A DNA stretch of 21,879 nucleotides from Paraglomus occultum (taxonomy: Eukaryota; Glomeromycota; Glomeromycetes; Paraglomerales; Paraglomeraceae). A program made the translations under genes and the position numbers. Every line of letters begins with the position of its first letter. Position 1 is the stretch's first letter. Shown here one piece after another: positions 1 to 9,443 of the stretch. The stretch is from positions 1-21,879 of the forward strand of contig CAJVPJ010000561.1 of the NCBI GenBank assembly GCA_910592205.1, given 5' to 3'. Below the pieces are notes generated by a model that did not search any database, was not told the DNA's origin, and worked only from the letters and a program-made list of their open reading frames with translations.

Positions 1-2
1 GC

Positions 3-755
3 GGATTTGTGCTTTACGGGCCGCCTGGCACTGGCAAAACTATGATGGCTAAGGCATTTGCGAAAGAAGCTGGCCTTACCTTTTTTAAGGTATCGGGTAG
101 TAAAATCAATTCTGGATTGGTGGCTCAGCAATTTGGGGCCAGCAAGAATAAACTTTATTCTCTGCTGGAAGCCGCTGCAAAATATTCAAAACAAAAAAAG
201 CGAAGAGTAGTAGTGTTTATTGACGAGATAGACATGATGGACTCGGATGCCAAACTGGCTGGAATGAGTCTTAGTGATCTTAGTGGGGGCGGCGTCGGCG
301 GCACAGAATTCAAAGATATAATGGATGGAGATGACCACGAAAAGTTCAAAGATGTTATTTTTATAACAACTACTAATAATTTGGGTTGATTTGACCCAGC
401 TGCTCTCAGGGCGGGGAGACTAGAAGAAAAATACTTCATTGGTGAACCGAAAGGAGATGATTTAAAAGCTATAATCGATATTTATGTCAAAAAGCACAAG
501 GAGAAAATTCCTGACAACTTGGAACCAGAACTAGCGGAAAAAATTTTTGAAAAAATTAGAAATAAGGGGTTTGTAGGAGCCACTATTAACAGCATGTTTG
601 AAAATCTCGATTTTTCTCGTAAAAAATTAAACAAGAAAAAAAATTCAGATAAAAGAGAAAATGACTGGGAAGTTTTTGAAAGAGCAATCGAACAGACAAT
701 CGAAATTGAGGAAACAAGTAAAAAGAAGAGAAACAACATTTTTGAATATTTATAA
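3..755 (+). CDS. AAA-family ATPase, 5' end outside window (no protease domain seen)
   Basis: The frame is open from the first bases, so the start lies upstream; about 250 codons are visible, ending at TAA. Read with UGA = Trp it is one continuous protein. The Walker A motif GPPGTGKT lies near visible residues 6-13, Walker B VVVFIDEID near 70-78, and sensor-1 TTTNN just before a UGA-coded Trp at visible residue 129. The second region of homology follows (FDPAALRAGRLEE) with its arginines. This is the classical AAA pattern of FtsH/Vps4/p97-type ATPases. A Gly/Asp-rich insert separates Walker B from sensor 1. The C-terminal tail is highly charged (Lys/Glu) and has no HEXXH zinc-protease site, so it is not a full FtsH. 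It probably remodels or unfolds a protein substrate; which one cannot be told because the N-terminal domain is missing from the window. Confidence 0.85.
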
Positions 756-882
756 TGCAAAATTCTTTTTTAACAAACCTTAAATAAAAGTTAGAGTAAT
801 TAGTTAAAACTAGTTTCTGACTATAATGTTACTTATCTCTTTTTGGAGCGGTTTAGCGATTTTTAATTGGATTTCCTGTCAA

Positions 883-1197
883 CTATGTATAAGTCACTCT
901 TTTGCCTTGTTGCCCGATAGTAATGAAAAATCTAACTTGTTGCTTCGGAATAAGTTTAGTAATCTTTTCTCAATCAATTCTTTTCTTTTGAAATTTAGCA
1001 TAACTTTTCAAAGCAGTTCTATAACCCATAATGGTATTAACTGCCAAACCTTACACTTTTTCTTGAAAAAAATTTTTAACGCTGTTGCTGTTGAAAGAAT
1101 TACTAACTCCAAAACGCTTAATTCCCTCAGTATAACACCGAATAGTTTTGGCTGCTAAATTTTCATTTTTAAGTCATTTAACGAATTTTTGTAACAT
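883..1197 (-). pseudogene. Tyrosine recombinase N-terminal (core-binding) domain relic
   Basis: On the minus strand an ATG at 1197 begins a reading frame of 104 codons interrupted by one in-frame TAA at 1051-1053 (codon 49) and ended by TAG at 883. The translation has the SAM-like core-binding pattern of XerC/D and phage integrases: FVKWLKNENLAAKTIRCY near the start, and GLAVNTIMGYRTALKSYAKF directly after the internal stop, matching the usual second half of that domain. The catalytic domain with the R...HxxR...Y residues is absent downstream, so the gene is both stopped and truncated. It starts 5 bases past the end of the Cys-rich ORF relic, in the same direction, so the two were probably one operon or element. 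Assignment rests on motif resemblance only. Confidence 0.6.
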
Positions 1198-1201
1198 AAT
1201 C

Positions 1202-1442
1202 CTAGTAATCGTGATCTTCTTCTTTTTCTTTAGTCTGCCTTTCTTCTTCTTGTTTGGTGATATGAGCCATTATTTTTTCTTGATAATGATCTTGTAAAAT
1301 CTCCTGTCATTTTTTCAAGCAGTTAGCCGAACAATTATCATTCTGTCCCAACTTGAGTTTCAATAAGTTGGTAAACAATTTTACATTTTTGGCAATAAAA
1401 ACGTAAATTTCTTTCTAGTTTGTTTTTTTGAACTATTTCCAT
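1202..1442 (-). pseudogene. Small Cys-rich (zinc-ribbon-like) protein gene, frameshifted
   Basis: ATG at 1442 starts a frame reading RFYCQKCKIVYQL, with a CxxC pair, that hits UAA after about 35 codons. One base away, a second frame continues with a further Cys pair (NCSANCLKKW) and a charged tail ending EEDHDY at TAG 1202. The total of 241 bases is not a multiple of three, as expected for one indel. Together the two CxxC-like pairs suggest a small zinc-binding protein. It runs straight into the recombinase relic on the same strand, so it may have been an accessory gene of a mobile element. I do not recognise the family. Confidence 0.4.
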
Positions 1443-1747
1443 AAGTTAGTTTTTTTCTCTTTTAACTATTCACTGAAACCTGTGACTGCTCTTTTTTTGA
1501 GTGTCTCATCGCTTTTCATGAGTTCTATCTGTAATTAATGCTTACGACTAATGATTTACCAATTGAAAAACATTGCTAACTCTTACCCTGATTATCTGAA
1601 AATTGAGGCACTAAGCCCTTAAAAACGAGGACTAGTTAGAGAGAGAGAGAGAGAGAGTTCTTTAATAAAACATAATTAAAAAAACACCATTCTAAAAAAA
1701 GTCAAACAAAAAATTGATTATTTTGGAGTGATAAGTGGAAAAAAAAC
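1443..1747. other. Gene-free stretch upstream of the giant J-domain gene
   Basis: About 300 bases hold no convincing gene on either strand; the longest frames are very short. It contains the AG dinucleotide tract, and the last 70 bases are purine-rich and must include the promoter and leader of the downstream gene. A purine stretch (ttggagtgat) lies 20-odd bases before the ATG, too far for a normal ribosome binding site. Confidence 0.6.
1638..1657. repeat. (AG)10 dinucleotide microsatellite
   Basis: Ten perfect AG units, in a region otherwise free of simple repeats. The tract ends 90 bases before the ATG of the J-domain gene, so it lies in or near that gene's promoter. Short tandem repeats upstream of surface-protein genes drive phase variation in several mycoplasmas by changing promoter spacing; whether this one does so is inference. 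Confidence 0.95.
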
Positions 1748-4700
1748 ATGCCAAGAAAAGACTATTACCAAATATTAGAAATAGACAAGAATGCTACTAA
1801 CTCGCAAATAAAAAGGAGTTATAAACAATTATCTTTACAACTACATCCAGACAAAATTGGGCGAGAACAAACCGAAGAAGAAGAAAAAAAATTAAACAAC
1901 GTTCTTGAAGCTTATGAAGTTTTATCTAAAACAACAGAAAGAAAAAAATACGATCTTTATATTGGAAAATATGAAGAAGTGGGGGAAAATCAAGAACTAA
2001 TTGACTTAGACTATGCTAAGAAAATCAAGCAATTCACAGAAGACTACTTACAAAATGTGGGAATAGAAGAGGAAGAAATTATAGAACTTAATCCGAATAA
2101 CGATTTTTTAACTAAATGGAAGAACAAAGTTGATTTAATTATCAATAAATTATCCCAAAAAGCCATTATCGACAATACAAAATCTGGTTTAGCTACTGAT
2201 TGTGATGATTTTTTGTGTAAAGTTAATTATTCTCTTAAAAAAAAACAACTTATTAGCGATTTTTTAGAGAAAATCAACCTAAAAATGAAAGAAGAGCCTT
2301 TAGTGAAGAAAGAATTTTTATCTTCGTGTTACCCTCTTCCAACTTTTTCAAGAAGAGAAGAAGGCAAAAGAGAATATCGATTAAATGAAAAATATTCTCA
2401 GATAAATCTTCAAAATTTTGAGACGATCATCCGAGAGATTTGTGCTAATCTTGAAGAGAAAGAAGAAAAAACGGAGGAGGAAGCGTTGATAGACGAATTT
2501 AGTGAATTATTAAAAAGGGAAATTGAGAAAAAAAGAAAGGAAATAATATCTCAAAGCAAAAAATTAACTTTATTAATCAAAGAAAAAGAATTAGCAGAAA
2601 TTGAAAAATTTGTCGAAGCAGACAAGGAGGAGGACCAAGCACTACAAAAAGCAGTATACGAAAATTACCTGACTGAAATAGAAACTATAATGGAAGAAAA
2701 GCCTTTTTTACAGGCAAAAAAAGAACTAGAAAAATTAATTAACGACGTTTTTAGTTTATTAAGAACTCATTGAGAAAATAACGCAAAAAGTAGAGAAGGA
2801 ATTAAAACATTTTTAAAGGAATTAGATAAGTATAGAGCAGAAACTAGCGTTGACGCTGCCAAAAAAAAAGCCTGGCAAATTAATAACCCAAAAATCTTTA
2901 TGGAGTTGATGAGTTGAATAGAAAAAGGATGTTGAAAAAGGGGAGAAATGGAAGATAAATTAATTGCTTATACTCAACAATTGATGGCAAAAAATGATGC
3001 GACACCATCAGAATTAAAAAATGCTGAAGAGTGTTGAAAAATTTTCCGATTTAAACCTAGTCAATATATTACTACTAATAATTCTATTGATTTTGCTAGT
3101 GATTATGGTGTTAAAAAAAGAAAAAAGGAACATAAATTGCAAAGAGAAAATTCCTCTTCATTAATTGAAGAATTAGAATTAAAGAGAATTAGCAAGCAAG
3201 TAGAAATTATTGCCGATATTACAGAAGAAAACGAATACAGAAAAACTATACCAAAGCACTTGAGAAGAGAAGCTGAAGATAAAAAATTACATTTTTTAAC
3301 CAAGATTTTAGAAATAAAAGAAAATTTTTTTCATCATAGAGAAGAAGCTGTGGCTGAAGCATGAGAAGAAACCCAAAAATTAGCAAATGAACCAAGAGAA
3401 AAAGAATGAGAAGAAGGTTTAATTTTTTCTCTTTTTCGGTCTTGGTCTGAGACAAAATATGAACTTGCAACTCAATATGGAAATAATGCCCGAGAATGGC
3501 TAAAAAATTACAATTCAGAAAAAAACAAACCACGAGAAAATTCAACCGACTCAGAACCCATTAGTCCGGAAAAACAAGCCACCCTCAACTATCTAAACAA
3601 CTTAATAGTAGAGGCAGCCAAGATTAAACACGGAGATTATTCTTCTCTCTCGGTTGAAAAATTTCACTCCCCAAACAGTTTAAAAACAGCTAAAAATAAA
3701 GTCTTACGAGGTGAAATTGATTATTCGGAAGCAGAGTTAAACGCACTGGATAGCCAAGAGAAAGTTGAAAAAAAACTAGCCCAAGTAGTCGATGCTGTTT
3801 TTTATTACGTTGGGCATTTAAAGGGCGGTAGTGGACAACCCGCTGAAGCCCAGGAAATTTTAGAAAATTCCGCTCAGTTATTGAAAGAGGAAGTGACAAC
3901 CAAAGTAGAAGCATTAGGGGAAAATACAGTTTTTACCGATTTGTTTCCTCAACAACCAGATTTAGCAAAAACCGAGGAAAGAACTAGTGACAAAAATTTT
4001 GTAGACGACAAAAAAGAGACTCCGGAATCAGTCAAAAGTAGTGATGTCACAAAGAACAATCAAAAAACTTCTCAAACACCAGTCCTAGACGAGAATGAAG
4101 CGACTAACATTTCTGAAAACCAAGCACCCGAAGCAAGCACTTCAACAAACATTCCTAGCACCAAAAAAAACGCTGGCAATAATTCTTTGCCCCAACGCCT
4201 AATTGACTTAGATAAATATAAAAATTTATGAAAGTTAGTTAAAAAAGCTAACCAACTCGAAGAATTAAAAAGCGAAGAATTAAGTGATGAAAACATTATT
4301 CAACTGCAACTAGAAAATTCAGCAACTTTTTCTTCACAGCGAAACAAAAAACAAAATTTGAAGTATATTCGTGACCTGAAAAAAGAACTATTAACCCGAG
4401 GACTTACTGATAAGGAATTAACTAATGAACTGCAATTACGACCCGGACCTGAAAATGACTGATATTGCTTATTTGAAAACCAAAATCACCAAACAACAAG
4501 AAAAAATGAAATTTTAGCAATTATAAAAGAACTTCCGAAAATTGTAGCCTGGAACAAGTTTTTTGCTGAAAAAGATATTACAAACGAAAATCACCAAAAA
4601 AAATGAAAACAAACCGAACTTTTGCCAACAAGTAACCGACCAGAAATTTTGCCGCAAACCGAACTAGCCTGACAAAATGGTTGGCACGAGTATTTAATTG

Positions 4701-6403
4701 ACCCCAATATAGCGGTGGAAAATTCCCGCCATGGAGAAATTGATTACTTTTACGAAGAAATAATTGCGGGAGAAACTAGGAGGAATTTTTTGAGAATAAG
4801 ATTATTCGAAGTAAGTTACTTAGAGACACAAACTTTCTTAGATTTAACTAACAGAATTAATAATGTTAAAAATCCTGTAAAAATGCAAAATATCAAGGTG
4901 CCAGATGAACTACCAACACTATTAAAAAATAGGATAACTGAAAGAAAAGAAAATAAGATTCGGGAAATTCAGGAGTTCTGAAGACGCTTTTTCCAAATTC
5001 ACCCAGCAATTAACACCACCGCCAAAAAAACAGCCTGAATAGAAAGTGGTTTAAACCCAGTTGCAAATTTGCCAGGAAAAGCAGATAGTGAAGCCGATAT
5101 AGCCTGAGGTAATGGCTGAACTGATTTAACTATTAATAGCCCCGATGATGGAATAGGAGAGATTGAAATAACGAAAGGTGGAAGATACAATTACCGTAGT
5201 TATGGATGAGGCGGTGATGAACTCGATTCTCTTCGGGAATTACTTATCGAACTAAAAAAAGACGATTTAGACAAAGAAAATTTTTGAACAGAATTTGGAG
5301 CAAAACACCTAAGTTTTGATTATCTTCCAGATAGTGAAGATAATAGGAGCAAAGCAGAAAAATGACGCCAAAAGGGTTATCCTCCGTCAGAGGCTTGCGA
5401 ATACTCGTATAATTGTTGAAATGCAGAAAACGAAGCTGCTGCTAAAAACGATACGCACCACTCAGGTCAAGCCCGGTATCTTGGTAAATGAATCAGCATG
5501 AAAACCAGCAAAAAAGAATTGATAATCAATGAAATAAAAAGAAAAAACTCTCTGATAACAGAAGAAGAACTCGCAAGTCAATTGTCAATTAATCTCAATA
5601 TTAATAATTGAGAAGAATATTTAAGAACTGCTAAAAATTTTGATGAATTAAATAATCGGCAAGAAAAAATTCAGCAAATAGTTAGTGATTGTATCGGAGA
5701 CAAAGACGAATTCTTTACTGAATTTGCGCAAGAAATAAATGTAAATGATATTCCCGTGAAAGAAATCATGGCTTACTATGGAAAAATTAACACGGGTCAG
5801 CGAGCCGCTGAGATTTACCGAGCCGGAATAAAAGCTAATGAACTAAACCAAGAGGGTTCGCTTGTTTACGAAGGAAAAAATTATAACTTTAACGAACGAA
5901 ATGTCCTAAACAATTATCGCCGAACTCGCCAGGCAGACGAAATTGCCGCAGAAAATTGAAGATATGATGGCATTCAGAACCGAATTAACAGAGCTAGAAA
6001 CAAAGCCGAAGTAGAAGCGGAAACTGCCAGTATTAATATTTTAGATCCGAACAAATTAACTGGTCCTCGTAATATCCGAAACCTCAAAGACGCCCAAGCG
6101 GCTCGTAAAAATACCCTCGCCCCTCCTCATAAAGAAGAACCTAAGGAAGAAGAACAAACAAAAGAAGTAAATCCCCTTGCATTGGAGGATGAAGTAAGTA
6201 GTGACACTTCTGAAGAGGCTGATATTGACCAACCAGAAAGCAAACCTTGAAGCAAAAGTAAAATAGCAGTGTTGGTTATAGCAGGAACATTAGTAGTTGG
6301 AGCGGTTGGTATCGGAGTAGAAAATTGATTACAAAAGACAAAAAAGTTGAAAAATAGCAAAGATACTGACCCAAGAAGAAAAACCAGTTTCAAACAAAAT
6401 TAG
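1748..6403 (+). CDS. Giant J-domain protein with C-terminal membrane anchor (1551 aa)
   Basis: A single frame runs from ATG 1748 to TAG 6401-6403 with no UAA or UAG; the many in-frame UGA codons read as Trp. Residues 1-70 form a J domain (KDYYQILEIDKNATNSQIK, then HPD at residues 33-35, then a YEVLS...RKKYD helix), which in known proteins stimulates DnaK/Hsp70 ATPase. No Gly/Phe region, Cys zinc centre or DnaJ C-terminal domain follows, so it is a J-only (class C) co-chaperone. The long middle is charged, Lys/Glu-rich and partly coiled-coil; around residues 740-820 it is Ser/Thr/Asn-rich and probably disordered. A hydrophobic helix at about residues 1506-1528 (KIAVLVIAGTLVVGAVGIG) is followed by a short basic tail, so the protein is probably tail-anchored with the J domain in the cytoplasm. 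The last 866 codons are duplicated downstream. No Shine-Dalgarno site is clear. The function of the large middle is unknown. Confidence 0.85.
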
Positions 6404-6545
6404 GAACTTTAAATCAATTTTCCTCCAACTTAGGGGAAAACAGAAACAAAAAAATATTTTCTAGTAGAAACTTTGTAGGAAAAAAAAATTCTTGTCGAAA
6501 GAAAAAATTTATTGTAACCAATATAAAAATATAAGTTAATAACTA
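3802..6545 (+). repeat. Long direct repeat, copy A
   Basis: From 3802 to 6463 this copy matches 10053-12714 at a constant offset of 6251 bases, with no difference in any stretch I compared, including silent positions and the non-coding bases past the stop. After 6463 the copies differ by small indels and then match again (cttgtcgaaag to ttaataacta) up to 6545. The left edge falls inside the giant J-domain gene at codon 685; the right edge lies just upstream of rpsO. Confidence 0.93.
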
Positions 6546-6567
6546 AAAGAACTAAAACTATTTAAAT

Positions 6568-6807
6568 ATGTCATTAGATAATGAATTGTTAAAAAAATAC
6601 CGTCAGCACGAAAAAGATACTGGTTCCGTTCCTTATCAACTAGTTTTATTGAAAGAAAAAATCGAGCAGGAAAAAATTCATTTGGCTAATAACAAAAAAG
6701 ACATTCCGGCCAAACGAGCATTATTAAAAAAAATTGCTTATAAAAAGAAGTTATTACAATACTTAAAAAAGCATAATCCTAGTATATACGAAGAACTAAA
6801 AAGTTAA
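6568..6807 (+). CDS. rpsO: Small ribosomal subunit protein S15
   Basis: The protein has 79 residues, slightly short of the usual 88-89. It shows the S15 helical pattern, with the RQHEKDTGSVPYQLVLL segment holding the conserved H..D.GS..VQ-type 16S rRNA contact, then Lys-rich helices and RALLKKIAYKKKLLQYLKK near the end. S15 is a primary binder of the central domain of 16S rRNA. It lies between the repeat edge and the initiator tRNA gene and has no obvious Shine-Dalgarno site. The usual neighbour pnp is absent. The upstream 80 bases, including TATAAA-like runs, are shared with the repeat, so its promoter probably lies in the repeat tail. Confidence 0.93.
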   Translation: MSLDNELLKKYRQHEKDTGSVPYQLVLLKEKIEQEKIHLANNKKDIPAKRALLKKIAYKKKLLQYLKKHNPSIYEELKS

Positions 6808-6846
6808 ATAATATAAATAAGTTTCTCACTCACAAAAAAAATCTAT

Positions 6847-6922
6847 CGCGGGGTAGAGTAATGGTTAACTCAGCGGGCTCATAATCCGCAGACTGGAGGT
6901 TCGATTCCTTCCCCCGCCACCA
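6847..6922 (+). tRNA. Initiator tRNA-fMet (CAT anticodon)
   Basis: A complete cloverleaf folds: acceptor stem CGCGGGG/CCCCGCC, D stem GAGT/ACTC, anticodon stem GCGGG/TCCGC around CTCATAA, and T stem GGAGG/CCTTC around TTCGATT; CCA is encoded. Position 1 (C) faces C72, leaving the first pair open, a hallmark of bacterial initiators (C1-A72 in E. coli). The three base pairs above the anticodon loop are G-C, G-C and G-U instead of the canonical three G-C pairs, a variation known from mycoplasma initiator tRNAs. This supports tRNA-fMet over elongator Met or tRNA-Ile2. Confidence 0.95.
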
Positions 6923-7021
6923 AATTTAAGTTCTAGTAACAAAAAAACAGAACACTGCTTGGTTATTTAGAATAACAAGAAAAATAAGAAAAACCCATCT
7001 TGAATACCATAATTGCAAATA
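6923..7021. other. Convergent spacer between initiator tRNA and sufS
   Basis: A small hairpin at 6962-6976 (GTTATT, loop TAG, AATAAC) separates the tRNA from the opposing sufS gene. The stem is only 6 bp of mostly A-T pairs and no clear T-run follows on either strand, so it is at best a weak terminator. Confidence 0.35.
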
Positions 7022-8257
7022 TTAAAATGCTAGTAAATCCGAAGAAGGTTTTTCTTTTATTTCACACAAACAATTAATTAATTCGTCAATATCTGCATAG
7101 TTGTTATATAAGCCAAAAGAAATTCGCAAAGCAGAATTAATGCCAATTACTTTTGCCAAATAAGGACAACAAAAATCCCCACTCCGCAGAAGAATGTTAT
7201 TTTTCCCACAATAGTCCACTACATCGTGAGCATGGTAACCTGATAAATTGAAGGTAATAATGTTAGTAGCGGCTGATAAATTTTGGTTGTAAATGAATAC
7301 ATTTTTGATTTTTTTTAATTTTGATAGAGCATAAGTGTAGAGTTTTTTATAATGCCGAGAAATATCAAGATAATTTATCTTATTCAAAAACTCAAAACTA
7401 GACCCGAGACCAAAAATTTGAGCCAGTGGCAAGGTTCCTACTTCGAATTTATTAGGAGAAAATAAGACTTGGCTGGTAATTTCCGTTAGCGGACCAATCA
7501 TTTTCCCTCCTCCCCACAAAACGTGCGGAAATTTTTCAGCCAATTCTTTTTTTAATCAAAGAACACCAATTCCAGTCGGACCGTAAACTTTGTGCCCAGA
7601 AAAGACCAAAGCATCAATGTTTCATTCACGAACGTCCACAGAAGTGTAAATAATACTTTGGCAAGCATCCAGAATAACCAGACAATCGGGATTAATTTGT
7701 TTAATTTGGCGAGTAATTTCTGCTACTGGATTAATTGTTCCTAAACTATTGCTAACATGAAAAAAACTGACTATTTGGGTTTTTTTGTCAATGTAATTTG
7801 GTAATTGGCCAATGTCAATGATTAAATTTTCATTTAGGGGTAAAAATTCTACTTCCAACCCCTTCTTTTGGGCTATCGCTTGCCACGGGTAAAGATTAGA
7901 ACTATGTTCTAAATGAGTGAGAAAAATTTTGTTCCCCGTTTTTAGAAACTTTTGACAAGACAAAGCCAAAATATTGAAGGCATAAGTCGCTGAGGAAACG
8001 AAACTAATTTCTTCCGGTTGGGCATTAATTTTTTGAGCCACTAGTCGGCGAGTTTCGCGAATAGTTTTCCATACTTCTTTGAATAAAGAATTATTGCCTT
8101 TGCTATGAAAATTGATAGAACATTTTTGATAGTAATCGCTAATAGCCTCAATGACTGATTGAGGTTTTAGACTAGTAGCGGCACTATCCAAATAAACCAG
8201 ATTTTTGTGCTGCTCAAAAATAGGAAAAAGGTGGCGGAAATCACTCATATTACTCAT
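7022..8257 (-). CDS. sufS: Cysteine desulfurase, SufS/CsdA type
   Basis: The frame has 411 codons, close to the usual 400-410. It is a PLP enzyme that takes sulfur from cysteine for Fe-S clusters and thio-modified tRNA. Seen in order: YLDSAATSLKP at the N-terminus, THLEHSSN (cofactor-stacking His), LDACQS (PLP Asp), VFSGHKVYGPTGIGVL with the Schiff-base Lys, WGGGKMI, and LRSGDFCCP with the catalytic Cys near the C-terminus. UGA-coded Trp occurs in DVREWNIDA and just after GIGVL, where an aromatic residue is normal. Two ATGs (8257, 8248) are possible starts. It follows gatC by 67 bases on the same strand. A scaffold partner (SufU) is not in the window. Confidence 0.95.
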
Positions 8258-8324
8258 ATAGAATATTGTTTTTTATTAAGCAAAGCGTTCAAAAAAATTA
8301 CGTTTCTCTGTTAATAGATTTGAA

Positions 8325-8600
8325 CTATTTTTCTTTAAATACAATATAAGAAGGCAGCCCAAAATCAGCCAACTCTTTTTTAGAAAATTTCTTAGTCAAT
8401 TCTTCAAGTTCTTTTTTGGTAAAATAACCAGTATTAATTCTTGTCAAAGGCTTGGTTTTTTTAGGTAATTTTACTTGTTGAAAATCCACTAGTAATTTGT
8501 CTAATTGGATTATTGTTTCCAAATAAACCGGCATTTCTTCATCTTTTATTTCTAATTGAACTTTTTCCGCCAGTTCTTTTATTTTTTCAGTCAAATTCAT
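8325..8600 (-). CDS. gatC: Asp/Glu-tRNA amidotransferase subunit C
   Basis: The 91-residue protein has the GatC layout: an N-terminal KIKELAEKVQLEI helix followed by an acidic stretch, the IIQLDKLLVDFQQVKL helix, a proline-containing linker, and a C-terminal segment ending in LPSYIVFKEK, similar to the usual 'GYFKVPKVL'-type end. GatC holds the GatA and GatB subunits together in the complex that makes Gln-tRNA or Asn-tRNA by transamidation. gatA and gatB, usually adjacent, are not in the window. The start lies 8 bases after the upstream membrane-protein gene, with AGG four bases before the ATG, so the two are clearly co-transcribed. The family is divergent and short, hence moderate confidence. 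Confidence 0.6.
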   Translation of the reverse strand: MNLTEKIKELAEKVQLEIKDEEMPVYLETIIQLDKLLVDFQQVKLPKKTKPLTRINTGYFTKKELEELTKKFSKKELADFGLPSYIVFKEK

Positions 8601-8608
8601 AACCTTTT

Positions 8609-8998
8609 TTATTCTTCTTTTTTGTCTTTTTCCTGTAATTGAGCCAGTATTTCTTTAATTTTCAGGTTAGTGCGGTAAATTTGGTTGTTAAGGTGAGGAA
8701 TTTTTGAGTGGTTATAAGAAAAAGTTCCAAATATTCTTACCATGAAGAAAAATATTATACAAAGAAAAAAAATAATCACTACTTTATAAATTAAATTTCC
8801 TCACCATTTTTCCTTCGGCAAAGAACTAATGACTTTTTCTAAAATCATAGATATTGTTACCAAGGTCATAATTTTGTAAGGTGCATTCATTACTCATTCT
8901 TGGTGTTCTCGCAGACAATCTATTTTATCCTCGATTATTAAGTCTTTTCTTTCAAAGAGGTCAAGAAGAATTTCATTTTTTGTTTTTTGGATTTTCAT
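8609..8998 (-). CDS. Hypothetical membrane protein (129 aa)
   Basis: It was found by reading UGA as Trp (twice: HQEWVMN and KWWGN). The N-terminal 50 residues are charged and helical (KNEILLDLFERKD). A first weak hydrophobic segment (PYKIMTLVTISMIL) is followed by a strong membrane helix (LIYKVVIIFFLCIIFFFMV) and a C-terminal coiled-coil-like tail (LKIKEILAQLQEKDKKEE). It is the first gene of an apparent operon with gatC and sufS, which start 8 and then 67 bases after the preceding genes. I do not recognise the family and its context does not reveal a role. Confidence 0.7.
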
Positions 8999-9055
8999 AT
9001 CTTTAATTTTTTTGCTATCAATTTTTAAGTTGCTTTTATTACTTACAGGCGATAA

Positions 9056-9084
9056 AGATTAATAACATTAAAAGTATTTTACAA
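9056..9084 (-). promoter_or_regulatory. Putative promoter for the membrane protein-gatC-sufS operon
   Basis: On the minus strand, TTGTAA (9079-9084) is followed by a 17-base spacer and TAATCT (9056-9061). This would give a leader of about 50 bases to the ATG at 8998. It lies back to back with the rpsS promoter in a divergent gap. Confidence 0.35.
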
Positions 9085-9085
9085 C

Positions 9086-9114
9086 TTGATCTAAAATAGT
9101 AAAATAATTATAAA
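9086..9114 (+). promoter_or_regulatory. Sigma-70-type promoter for rpsS
   Basis: TTGATC (9086-9091), a 17-base spacer, then TATAAA (9109-9114), close to the vegetative consensus. The -10 box ends 12 bases before the rpsS ATG, so transcription should begin within about 6 bases of the start codon, giving a nearly leaderless mRNA with no room for a Shine-Dalgarno site. Confidence 0.7.
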
Positions 9115-9126
9115 ATTAAATAAAAA

Positions 9127-9396
9127 ATGTCTCGTTCCTTAAAAAAACCGTTGTTTATCAACCCCAAATTACTAAAAAAAATAGAAAAAGCTAACCAAGA
9201 AAATAAAAAAACAGCCATTAAAACCTGAGCCCGCAGTTCGGTTATCAGTCCGGAAATGATTGGTCACACCTTACTTATTCATAATGGTAAAAAATTTGTT
9301 AGCCGGCAAGTTACCCAAGATATGGTAGGGTTCAAACTGGGTGAGTTTGCTCCTACCCGGCAAATTGGTCAGCACGGTAAAGCGGGGAAACATTAA
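9127..9396 (+). CDS. rpsS: Small ribosomal subunit protein S19
   Basis: The 89-residue S19 begins MSRSLKKPLF and has the family's EMIGHTLLIHNGKKF, MVGFKLGEFAPTR and final GQHGKAGKH. S19 binds the head of the 30S subunit next to S13. The Trp of the conserved T-W-(S/A)-R motif (residue 34) is encoded by UGA, which fixes the genetic code of the window. rpsS stands alone between a divergent operon and convergent rpmF; normally it sits inside the S10 operon between rplB and rplV. Confidence 0.97.
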
Positions 9397-9443
9397 AAAC
9401 TTTTTAACTTCAACATCCGATATTTTTCTTTTTTTTTAAATTT

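Noticed and set aside
387-389. UGA as a true stop splitting the AAA gene, or UGA as glycine
   Set aside because: The frame continues straight into the AAA second region of homology, and UGA falls on Trp positions in S19, S16 and L32, which rules out the Gly code of Gracilibacteria and relatives.
826-1158. 110-codon open frame on the plus strand
   Set aside because: It lies antisense to the recombinase relic, which has recognisable family motifs; the plus-strand product has none.
2771-2773. End of a 341-residue DnaJ-like protein
   Set aside because: The triplet is UGA, and the same frame stays open to 6401, so the protein is 1551 residues.
5316-5501. 61-codon frame inside the giant gene (and its copy at 11567-11752)
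   Set aside because: It is in another frame of a continuous, duplicated coding sequence and has no motif.
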